The translations under genes were made by a program, and so were the position numbers. A stretch of DNA of 6,950 bases, taken from Pseudonocardiaceae bacterium (GTDB lineage: Bacteria; Actinomycetota; Actinomycetes; Mycobacteriales; Pseudonocardiaceae). Below the pieces are notes generated by a model. The model did not search any database. It saw only the letters and a program-made list of their open reading frames with translations, and had not been told where the DNA came from. Positions 1 through 5,533 of the stretch are shown piece after piece (the first letter of the stretch is position 1; every line of letters begins with the position of its first letter). The stretch lies in contig JAICSB010000166.1 in the NCBI GenBank assembly GCA_025937115.1, forward strand, positions 1 to 6,950. Reading direction: 5' to 3'.

Positions 1-141
1 CGCGCGGCGGCGGGCGAAATCATCCTCGATGACCGTATCGAGTCCCACCACATCATCAACGCCGGGCGAAACACCGACACTGATGAGTGGTATGCCGCTG
101 GGGTTAACTCCCCGCGGTGCGCGTTGTTGACTAGCCGTCAT
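1..141 (-). CDS. Small unrecognised protein, copy A (N-terminal 47 codons, cut by window edge)
   Basis: An ATG at 141-139 preceded by GGGGAC opens a frame of 47 codons without a stop before the window edge. The protein begins MTASQQRAPRGV, continues with PSGIPLIS and ends with IEDDFARRRA. I do not recognise the family. The reason to call it a gene is that a second, independently diverged copy at 5277-5533 matches it in the same frame: MVFSQERPLLGT, PSGVSLVS and VDGDFVRR. Ribosome binding site and start codon are at matching positions, and the only internal gap near the N-terminus is two whole codons. Roughly 20 of 45 aligned residues are identical by eye. Gaps in multiples of three and a protein match stronger than the DNA match argue for past selection as coding sequence. 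No domain, signal peptide or membrane segment is visible in the part present. Confidence 0.5.
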   Translation of the reverse strand, partial: MTASQQRAPRGVNPSGIPLISVGVSPGVDDVVGLDTVIEDDFARRRA

Positions 142-272
142 TTGATGTCCCCGGGCCGACACCGATACTTGTTCAGCCACCGGGGTCTGGGGCGACACCG
201 CTCCCGACACCTACTTCCCCCGAGGGGGGCACGGCGCATGAGCGTTGGTAACGAGATTACCAGAGACCGACC
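9..272. repeat. Diverged direct repeat, copy A (promoter region plus start of small gene)
   Basis: This stretch aligns with 5407-5666 in the same orientation. Anchors include CGAAATC (15-21), GCCGCTGGGG (94-103), TCCCC.GGCCGAC (148-160), the ATG at 141-139, CATGAGCG.TGGTAAC (238-252) and ACCGACC (266-272). From 79 to 262 the offset is the same at both ends (5392), with small compensating gaps in between. Identity by eye is about 60-65 percent, so this is an old duplication or a pair of related loci, not a recent copy. Confidence 0.65.
246..262. promoter_or_regulatory. Operator-like palindrome TGGTAA-N5-TTACCA, copy A
   Basis: TGGTAA (246-251) and TTACCA (257-262) are perfect 6-bp inverted arms around five bases, the shape of a site for a dimeric helix-turn-helix regulator. 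It lies about 105 bp upstream of the small gene's ATG (minus strand). The same site, with one arm mismatch, is at 5638-5654 upstream of the other copy. The regulator is unknown. The position favours an upstream activator or distant operator over one overlapping the -10. Confidence 0.4.
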
Positions 273-827
273 CGCCGATAGACCACCGCGCCGCGATTCA
301 ATCCTCATTCCGCCATCCGGGAGCAGGTGCCGAAGGGCGGGGTGGACGCGCTGCCTACAGGCCGGGCCAAGTTCGTGTTGTCCTCCAACCGGAGGGTCAG
401 GGCCGGAAAGTCGTTTGGCTAGCGGCTGAGCTTGCCGTCGCTGGTCAAGCTGCTGTTGGGCGTCGCATTCTGAGCTGGCGTGCCCCCAGTGTGACCCGCC
501 GAAGCCCGCGCTCGTGCCCAAACTCGGTCGGTTCCGCTATAGATGACGGCCCACTGCGGGGGTTGGTTGGTCGTGCCGCTCGTTTGACGTCCCTGTGCGG
601 AGCGAAAAGTCCGTTGAATTCCGGGGTATGCTCGTAGTGGATGGCCGCTATACCAACACCCTGGCGAGCGGACAGCGGAAATCTTGGTCCGTGGACCTTG
701 CGTGCCCGTTCACGCGGGGACTTACCGGAAACACTGGCGATGACGGCCAGAGTCTCGCTGCCTGTGTATGAGGGCGTTTTCCAGCTCACGGTGCGTTATA
801 TTCTGGACCCTTGAAAAGCGGGGGTCG
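273..827. other. Gene-poor stretch, no supported gene
   Basis: Frames are open here only because of the high GC content. No start with a good ribosome binding site, no recognisable family and no conserved motif was found. A plus-strand frame around 312-422 contains a protein-like stretch (GGVDALPTGRAKFVLSSNRR) that ends at a TAG. It may be a gene relic, but I cannot assign it. Confidence 0.4.
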
Positions 828-845
828 GGCACGGTGCGCCGTGCC
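828..845. repeat. Perfect 7-bp hairpin with tetraloop
   Basis: GGCACGG (828-834), TGCG loop, CCGTGCC (839-845). A second, weaker hairpin CACCA-N6-TGGTG follows at 848-863. There is no T-tract, so a classical intrinsic terminator is not indicated. The second hairpin falls within a decayed WD40 segment and may be chance. Confidence 0.3.
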
Positions 846-991
846 ACCACCGTGCTGGTGTGGCCGGAGAGTGTGACGCGCGGTGGGTGGCCGGGTCCCA
901 GATCGATACCTCCCCGTCGTGTTCGGTGAATATCTCGCTGTTGGCGGAGGCCAGCCAAGACCAGCTGGGCGACCGCCAGCGCGGTCACGTT
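842..991 (-). pseudogene. WD40-repeat protein relic (frameshifted fragment)
   Basis: Read on the minus strand, three short pieces line up in the order of one WD40 repeat unit. VTALAVAQLVLA (about 953-991) resembles the first strand, DGEVSIWDPATH (about 885-925) has the WD signature, and VTLSGHTSTVVA (842-875) has the GH that opens the next repeat. The middle piece lies in a different frame from the outer two, so at least two frameshifts are needed and no product is expected. WD40 repeats of the form GH...VTAVA...DG.VR.WD are common in large actinobacterial proteins. The rest of the protein is not visible on either side. The relic overlaps any 5' extension of the downstream phosphoesterase frame, which argues against starts upstream of 1034. 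Confidence 0.4.
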
Positions 992-1033
992 GCTGGTCGC
1001 TGCTGGTGCGCGTCTAGCTCACCCGCTGCAAGA

Positions 1034-2821
1034 ATGTCGAGCATGGCTGAAACACCTGAGGGTTCCGCCGGCCCGTCTCCGCCGTGCCGTCGTCGCCCGT
1101 CTTCCGATTCCGAACTCGGATTCGTGCGCAGGCCGATGGTGCGCTGGCTCGATCCCCACCAACTCATCGACACCGCTGTGCGGGTTCTCCTTTCAGGCAT
1201 GTTCAGCTCCTACGCCGACAGCCGGGAGTCGCAGGCGCGGGTGCCAGCCGAGGTCCCGGACCGCTCCGAGGAAGCTGATCTGTGGCTGGACTACGTGGCC
1301 GACGTCGGTGACGGCTGGAACTCGACGTACACCGTGGCCAGGCTCTTGGCCGCCGAGGAGCTCAAGCTGGACTGGGAGGGCCAGGCCCACGCCACCGAGC
1401 GGGGGCGGATCCTTGTCATGGGCGGTGACCAGGTGTATCCGGTGCCCAACGCCGCGGAGTATGAGAACCGCATGCTCGGTCCGTACCGGGCGGCGCTGCC
1501 GTGCGTCCCGGGGGAAGCTCCTGAGCTGTTCGCGATTCCGGGAAGCCACGATTGGTATGACGGGCTCGTCAACTTCATCAGCATCTTTTGCCGCAACCAC
1601 TGGATCGGCGGATGGAAAACACGCCAGCGCCGAAGTTATTTCGCGATCAAGCTCCCGTACGGCTGGTGGCTGTGGGGCATCGACATCCAGTTCGGTTCCT
1701 ACATCGACGAGGAACAACTGCAGTACTTCGCCGATGTCGCCGCTGATCAGGTGCAGCCCGGGGACCGCATCATCTTGTGCATGGCCAAGGAGGTCGAGAG
1801 CGGCAGGAAGCAGGCCGAGATCCATTCCGACCGGGATGTGGAGTTTCTGGAGCGCGAGATCATCCAGCCCTGTGGTGCCCGGCTGCTGCTGTATCTCAAG
1901 AGTGGAAAACACTACTACGCCCGCTACGAGCAGGAGGAGAATGGCTTTCGCCAGCACATCAGCTCGGGCGGCGGCGGCGCCTTCCTGCATCCCACCCACA
2001 ACCTGCCCGAGCGCATGGATCTCCCCGGCGTAGAAGAAGTCATCACCTACCGCAGAGCGGGCACGTATCCTTCACCGGCGGTATCGAAACGGCTGAGGAA
2101 GCGGATGTGGCTGCTGCCTGTCGACAACCTTCCCCTGGCCGGGGTGTTCGGCACCGTCCAGGTGCTGTTGGCGTTCATGCTGGGACTGCATTTAGGAGAT
2201 CGCCACGTCTCGCTTGGCCTCGGCGACTTGCGTCACGCTCTGTGGGAGAGCCCGACGTCTTTCCTCCTCATCCTGCTCATGATCGTGTCTTTGGCTGGGA
2301 TGGTGCGCTTCGCCCACGATGCCAGCGGCGTCCGCCGTTTGATGCTGGGGATGGTCCATTCGACGTTGCAACTTGCGGGCGTGGCCGGGGTCATGATCGC
2401 CGCCTCCTGGCTGTCGTCGGCCTTCGGGCTTCGGGGCGTGTGGTCCTTGGTCGCTTTCCTCAGCCTGGTCGGCCTGGTGGGTGGCATCGCAGGAATGGTA
2501 GGGATCTCGGGCTACCTCTGGGCCACCAACTGTCTTGGTCTGCACGGAACCGAAGGGTACGCATCCCTGCACCACCAGGACCTTAAGCATTTTCTCCGTC
2601 TGCACATCGAGACCGACGGCGCCCTGACGGTGTACCCGATAGGCATCGACCGAGTCCCCCGGAAATGGACGCTGCACCCGGACGCACCTGCACATGCTCC
2701 CTGGTTCGCCCCCGAGGGCTCTGAACCCGAGCCGCACCTCATTGAAAAACCAATCACGATCACTGGTCAACCAAACCCAGAAAACTTCGACACTGACCAA
2801 AAGCGCATATCGTCATCATAA
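1034..2821 (+). CDS. Membrane-anchored calcineurin-like metallophosphoesterase family protein
   Basis: The protein has 595 residues from the ATG at 1034. A second ATG at 1043 is also possible, and neither has a strong ribosome binding site. The frame stays open upstream to 860, but that part reads as noise over a WD40 relic. The N-terminal half (about 35-345) carries phosphoesterase-like blocks in order: DVGDGW (90-95), GGDQVYP (130-136) and PGSHDWYDG (169-177, the GNHD block with Ser for Asn). They are followed by LYLKSGKHYYARYE (286-299), where a canonical enzyme would have a GHxH/GDxHHY-type block, and SGGGGAFLHPTHNLPE (311-326). Four hydrophobic segments follow at about 365-387, 407-427, 438-463 and 469-495, then a soluble tail with HHQDLKHFLRLHI (513-525). 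I infer a membrane-anchored protein with the phosphoesterase domain on one face. The altered last metal block leaves catalytic activity uncertain. It is monocistronic and faces the ANTAR genes; its substrate is unknown. Confidence 0.85.
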   Translation: MSSMAETPEGSAGPSPPCRRRPSSDSELGFVRRPMVRWLDPHQLIDTAVRVLLSGMFSSYADSRESQARVPAEVPDRSEEADLWLDYVADVGDGWNSTYTVARLLAAEELKLDWEGQAHATERGRILVMGGDQVYPVPNAAEYENRMLGPYRAALPCVPGEAPELFAIPGSHDWYDGLVNFISIFCRNHWIGGWKTRQRRSYFAIKLPYGWWLWGIDIQFGSYIDEEQLQYFADVAADQVQPGDRIILCMAKEVESGRKQAEIHSDRDVEFLEREIIQPCGARLLLYLKSGKHYYARYEQEENGFRQHISSGGGGAFLHPTHNLPERMDLPGVEEVITYRRAGTYPSPAVSKRLRKRMWLLPVDNLPLAGVFGTVQVLLAFMLGLHLGDRHVSLGLGDLRHALWESPTSFLLILLMIVSLAGMVRFAHDASGVRRLMLGMVHSTLQLAGVAGVMIAASWLSSAFGLRGVWSLVAFLSLVGLVGGIAGMVGISGYLWATNCLGLHGTEGYASLHHQDLKHFLRLHIETDGALTVYPIGIDRVPRKWTLHPDAPAHAPWFAPEGSEPEPHLIEKPITITGQPNPENFDTDQKRISSS

Positions 2822-2865
2822 ATCAATCCCGTGCCAGAGATCATGGGCGAACGTAGGCTTACCAG

Positions 2866-2913
2866 TGCCCGACCCAGTCCTTGCGCCACCCCGGTCACGA
2901 CCGCGACGTGACC
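2866..2913 (-). pseudogene. Short-chain dehydrogenase N-terminal relic
   Basis: The minus strand encodes GHVAVVTGVAQGLGRA. This matches the first beta strand and the TGxxxGxG nucleotide-binding loop of short-chain dehydrogenases/reductases. Nothing SDR-like follows: the frame goes on through unrelated sequence to a stop beside the phosphoesterase terminus. If real, it is a fragment of about 16 codons left by a deletion. A match this short could be chance. Confidence 0.25.
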
Positions 2914-3020
2914 CGTATAGGGACCGTGCCCTCGCCGGCTGAGGCAAGTCTCCAAGACGGCCGGCCACGAACACTGCCGTGGCTAAGCCGGTTGGGCAGG
3001 ATGTGACCTCCCTGAGGGCT

Positions 3021-3100
3021 ACCACACGGCAACCCGGGGGCAGACCCAGACGACGCACGCACCGATTCTGTTGAGGGCTCCCCCCGGGCTGCCGTGTGGT
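3021..3100. repeat. 20-bp inverted repeat with 40-nt loop
   Basis: The arm at 3021-3040 (ACCACACGGC then AACCCGGGGG) is complementary to 3081-3100 at 19 of 20 positions. The loop is 3041-3080. It lies between the converging phosphoesterase and ANTAR genes, 200 bp beyond the former. A long stem of this kind could end transcription from either side, form a structured RNA, or be the ends of a tiny non-coding element. There is no T-tract, so I do not call it an intrinsic terminator. Confidence 0.6.
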
Positions 3101-3195
3101 CGAGCTACGCCAGGAAGACGAGATGCCCCACAACCCCACCATGCAAGATCGATCGATGATCCCGCCACCCATGACGAGCCTGGTCGAGAGAAACG

Positions 3196-3212
3196 CCTGA
3201 TCAAGAATCAGG
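3196..3212. repeat. Perfect palindrome CCTGAT-N5-ATCAGG
   Basis: Arms 3196-3201 and 3207-3212 are fully complementary around CAAGA. The 6-5-6 layout is that of a dimeric repressor site, but no gene start lies close by on either strand. It is also small enough to be chance. Confidence 0.3.
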
Positions 3213-3269
3213 TGCTCGGCGAGCAGACACACAGCCGGTCAGAACCCGCGCTCAAGATCCCCCCTTGGC

Positions 3270-3289
3270 CTACATCAGTTACTACATCA
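3270..3289. repeat. Two direct copies of CTACATCA, 12-bp period
   Basis: CTACATCA occurs at 3270-3277 and 3282-3289, separated by GTTA. Only two copies are present, in an otherwise featureless part of the intergenic region. It may be chance or half of an iterated binding site. Confidence 0.2.
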
Positions 3290-3385
3290 ACGGCTACGGA
3301 CGATCATGAACGTCCTTGGACCTGGCCCGGAGCATATGGCACGACCCTGGACAACCAGTAGGTAGTGGCGGGGTGCTGCCTGTGA

Positions 3386-3565
3386 CTATGGATCAGAAGC
3401 TAATTGTTCGGCGCGGCAGGCACCCACGAACCGCCTGCCCCGCTCCGGATTCCCAACGAGTCCCAGAGTGCAGGTGCATCGGTAGTCGCCAGGTAGTAAT
3501 GGCTCGTCCTGACGACCGCAACGGACGACGGCTCCCGGGTCCGGATGAGGATCTACGCACTCCAC
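3386..3565 (-). CDS. Possible small cysteine-containing protein (59 aa) after the ANTAR genes
   Basis: A GTG at 3565 lies two bases beyond the stop codon of the upstream GAF-ANTAR gene, with AGGGG eight bases before it, so translation could be coupled. The product has 59 residues, with cysteines at 3, 16, 30, 32 and 50, and includes CGRQDEPLLPGDYRCTCT (16-33) and NPERGRRFVGAC (39-50). The C-x13-C and CxC spacing could suit a zinc or redox site, which is inference from spacing alone. I do not recognise the family. Against it, third-position GC is lower than in the neighbouring genes and the surrounding DNA looks decayed. Confidence 0.3.
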   Translation of the reverse strand: MECVDPHPDPGAVVRCGRQDEPLLPGDYRCTCTLGLVGNPERGRRFVGACRAEQLASDP

Positions 3566-3567
3566 GT

Positions 3568-4365
3568 CTAGGGCCCCTGTCCCGGCCCTGAGACAAGCCG
3601 TGGACTTCGGTCGCGGTACGGGTGACTCGCGGGGGTGGTAGCTGGTGCGCCGGGGAGGATTTCGATGGTGGTGATGGTGCCGTCGATGACGGCGGTGGCT
3701 AGTTCGGTGAGCCGTTGGTTGTGGTTGCGGGCGTAGTTGCGGAGCTGGGTGAAGGCCTGGGCGGGGTCGATGCCGTGGCGTTCGGCGAGGACGCCTTTGG
3801 CTTGCTCGATGAGAACGCGGCTGTTCAGGGCGGTCTGTAGCTGGTCGACGAGGATGTCGTGCTGGTGTTGGGCGCGTTCCTGGATCAGGCCGATGGTGGC
3901 TACGTCGGCCATGGCTTGACCGATTTGGGTGACCTCGGGTGCCAGGGCATTCGCCTCGGTGTGAAACAAGTTCAGCGCCCCGACGACCTGCGTGCGCAAC
4001 CGCATCGGCAACGCGTGCACGGTGCGAAACCCGGACTCGGTAGCCGCGGGAGCGAACAGCGGCCACCGGTCGGTGGCCCTGCTCAGGTCAGGGTGGCTGA
4101 CCGGCGCGCCGGTGCGATAAGCATCCAGGCAGGGGCCGTCGTGGTTTTGTAGCTGGAACAGCTCTAGCAGGTGGATGTTCTCCGCGGAGGAGGCCATCAC
4201 CCGCAGCTGGTCGCAGGAGTCGCCTAGCAGCAGCCCGGTCGCGGACACGTCGAGCAGCTCCATGCAGCGATCCACCAGCTTGTGCAGGAACTCGACCACG
4301 TCGAAGTCGTCGACCAGGGTGTCGGCGAGCTCGACGAAGGTTCGGGCCAATCGGTCATCGGCCAT
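3568..4365 (-). CDS. GAF-ANTAR domain RNA-binding antiterminator protein (downstream gene of pair)
   Basis: The ATG at 4365-4363 is preceded at good spacing by AGAGGTG, giving 265 residues. A GTG three codons upstream is open but lies inside that ribosome binding site. Residues about 12-160 form a GAF-type sensor domain, including DGPCLDAYRTGAPV (76-89) and RWPLFAPAATESGFRTVHAL (100-119). Residues about 170-230 match the ANTAR domain: DQLQTALNSRVLIEQAKGVL (174-193), then AFTQLRNYAR (204-213) and LTELATAVIDG (219-229). ANTAR domains bind paired hairpins in nascent RNA and prevent termination. GAF domains usually sense a small ligand, and here that ligand is unknown. The tail after about 235 is low-complexity. 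It lies 47 bp downstream of another GAF-ANTAR gene, very likely in one transcript, and the spacer holds a micro-ORF and hairpin. Confidence 0.9.
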   Translation of the reverse strand: MADDRLARTFVELADTLVDDFDVVEFLHKLVDRCMELLDVSATGLLLGDSCDQLRVMASSAENIHLLELFQLQNHDGPCLDAYRTGAPVSHPDLSRATDRWPLFAPAATESGFRTVHALPMRLRTQVVGALNLFHTEANALAPEVTQIGQAMADVATIGLIQERAQHQHDILVDQLQTALNSRVLIEQAKGVLAERHGIDPAQAFTQLRNYARNHNQRLTELATAVIDGTITTIEILPGAPATTPASHPYRDRSPRLVSGPGQGP

Positions 4366-4402
4366 CGGTGTCACCTCTGGTGAACAGATCGGGCAGCACC
4401 AC
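4355..4402 (-). CDS. Possible 15-residue leader peptide overlapping the downstream ANTAR start
   Basis: The stop codon of the upstream ANTAR gene (TAG, 4415-4413) is embedded in TAGGAGGC, the best ribosome binding site in this part of the window. Six bases later comes GTG (4402-4400), opening a 16-codon frame (VVLPDLFTRGDTDGR) that ends in TGA at 4357-4355, just inside the next gene. The frame differs from that of the next gene (ATG at 4365). It could be a coupling or leader ORF, or the strong site may only be a relic. There is no independent evidence of translation. Confidence 0.25.
   Translation of the reverse strand: MVLPDLFTRGDTDGR
4371..4383 (-). promoter_or_regulatory. Hairpin covering the ribosome binding site of the downstream ANTAR gene
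   Basis: On the minus strand TCACC-AGA-GGTGA folds as a 5-bp stem with a 3-nt loop, and its loop and right arm contain the AGAGGTG ribosome binding site of the gene starting at 4365. Ribosomes reading the micro-ORF at 4402-4355 would open it. An upstream GGTG (about 4401-4398) could compete for the same CACC, allowing two alternative folds. Confidence 0.35.
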
Positions 4403-4412
4403 GGTACGCCTC

Positions 4413-5138
4413 CTATGCGGTGTGTTCGGGGTCAAATCGTTGTCGGCGGGCGACGACGTCGGCCGCCAGCTCAGACAGCGGGCGCCCCTCGGCGAACGCC
4501 CGCGCGCGCAGCCTGCTCAACGCCTCAGCGATCCCGACACCGAGCTGCACTGAGATCATTCCGGTGGCCTGGTGGATTTCGGGCCGACTACCCAGCAGCC
4601 AATCAACCGCCGAGTAACCCTCCTGGGAGTCGATGCCGGCTTGCTCGTCGAGCACCAGCCGCAGCGCGAACTCGGCGAATACCCACGCCTCAGCCAGCTC
4701 CTCGGCCGGCAAGGAGCTCCGGCGGTCGGAGTACAACACGAAGACTCCGACGCGGATGGCACCCAAACGCAACGGCAACGCGAACAGCGCCCTAGCCCCG
4801 GCCTCGACAGCTGCCGGGGCGAACAACGGCCACCGAGCCTGCGCCTCGGCGCAGTCCAGGTCATCCACCAGCACCGAAGGGCCACCCGCCAGCACCTTCA
4901 GAGACGGGCCTTCACCCACGGTGAGCTGCAATTCCTCCAGTTCCCGGCTCAGCGGGCCGATAGCACACAGCACCTCGGAGACCACCCGGCCACTGTGAAC
5001 CGCTACCGCCACACCACTGACCGGCAACCGAGCCGCGGCCACCTGACACAGGCAGCGCAGCGACACCGGGACGCCGAGCGCCTCGGCGTGAGCGGTCACC
5101 ACGCCCCACACCCGGTTGGCTCGGGTAGCCTCTGTCAC
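4413..5138 (-). CDS. GAF-ANTAR domain RNA-binding antiterminator protein (upstream gene of pair)
   Basis: The product has 241 residues from GTG at 5138, with GGGAG at a somewhat long spacing before it. The GAF-type region covers about 10-165, with TVGEGPSLKVLAGGPSVLVD (73-92), RWPLFAPAAVEAGARALFAL (102-121) and PLRLGAIRVGVFVLYS (122-137). The last 65 residues are an ANTAR domain of the type EIHQATGMISVQLGVGIAEA (187-206), then LRARAFAEGRPLSELAADVV (210-229). This version lacks the SRVxIEQAKG block of its neighbour and has the HQATGM form instead, so the two proteins represent different ANTAR subtypes. Both share RWPLFAPAA, consistent with ancient paralogy. Target RNAs and GAF ligand are unknown. 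The gene heads a likely two-gene transcript with the 3568-4365 gene, and its leader carries an 8-bp stem. Confidence 0.9.
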   Translation of the reverse strand: MTEATRANRVWGVVTAHAEALGVPVSLRCLCQVAAARLPVSGVAVAVHSGRVVSEVLCAIGPLSRELEELQLTVGEGPSLKVLAGGPSVLVDDLDCAEAQARWPLFAPAAVEAGARALFALPLRLGAIRVGVFVLYSDRRSSLPAEELAEAWVFAEFALRLVLDEQAGIDSQEGYSAVDWLLGSRPEIHQATGMISVQLGVGIAEALSRLRARAFAEGRPLSELAADVVARRQRFDPEHTA

Positions 5139-5162
5139 CGGCTACTGCTCCCTGCCCGCTTC

Positions 5163-5191
5163 CAGGCCCGATGCCCCCCGGTGCGGGCCTG
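5163..5191 (-). promoter_or_regulatory. 8-bp perfect stem-loop in the ANTAR gene leader
   Basis: CAGGCCCG (5163-5170) and CGGGCCTG (5184-5191) are perfectly complementary around a 13-nt loop. The stem lies 25-53 bases upstream of the GTG at 5138, within the presumed leader RNA. No U-tract follows. Because ANTAR proteins act on RNA hairpins, a feedback role is conceivable but not shown. Confidence 0.35.
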
Positions 5192-5205
5192 CTGCCGAGG
5201 AACGT

Positions 5206-5235
5206 GGCATAGCGGCTCGCTGCGGTAACAGTGAA
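5206..5235 (-). promoter_or_regulatory. Candidate promoter for the ANTAR gene pair
   Basis: On the minus strand TTCACT (5235-5230) and TATGCC (5211-5206) are 18 bases apart, a loose -35/-10 pair upstream of the leader stem and the GTG at 5138. The match is weak. Transcription could equally begin further upstream at the promoter of the small gene. Confidence 0.2.
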
Positions 5236-5276
5236 CAAGCTGTGGAAGAGATACATCGGGGTCGACGCCAAACGGT

Positions 5277-5533
5277 TCAGGTATCCAGCCGGCCCTCCAA
5301 GTAGTCCGCATAGTGCTCGATCCACGCACCACGTCCCCATCAGTGCGACACGCTAGCCAACCCTGATACCAAATGGCGTCAGAGGCCGCGGCACACGCGT
5401 GGAACCGGCGGACGAAATCGCCGTCGACGTACTCCTGAATTCCTACACCAGCACCGGAGGAAGCGCTCATACTGACCAGCGACACGCCGCTGGGGACAGT
5501 CCCCAACAGTGGGCGCTCCTGACTAAACACCAT
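5277..5533 (-). pseudogene. Small unrecognised protein, copy B (apparently frameshifted)
   Basis: An ATG at 5533-5531 is preceded by GGGGAGAG. The protein begins MVFSQERPLLGT, continues with PSGVSLVS, VDGDFVRRFH and SDAIWYQGWLACRTDG, and matches copy A at 1-141. Around 5325-5339 the likely frame changes: the new frame reads RGAWIEHYADYLEGRLDT and stops at TGA 5279-5277, giving about 85 residues in total. Staying in the original frame instead runs on to 5135 through arginine/proline-rich, non-protein-like sequence. I infer a single-base indel that inactivated the gene, or a sequencing error. The repaired protein would be small, soluble and acidic towards its C-terminus. Its family is unknown. 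It lies 138 bp upstream of the ANTAR pair on the same strand. Confidence 0.45.

Noticed and set aside
860..1033. 5' extension of the phosphoesterase reading frame
   Set aside because: Its translation is low-quality and lies over an antisense WD40 relic. Family-like sequence begins only after 1034.
1193..1999. Long open frame antisense to the phosphoesterase gene
   Set aside because: It is a high-GC shadow of the real gene with no recognisable motif. The same holds for the other long frames inside 990-2800.
3386..4066. 226-codon minus-strand frame overlapping the GAF-ANTAR gene
   Set aside because: The part above 3568 is histidine/arginine/proline-rich shadow of the ANTAR gene. Only the short 3' portion after the ANTAR stop is a candidate gene.
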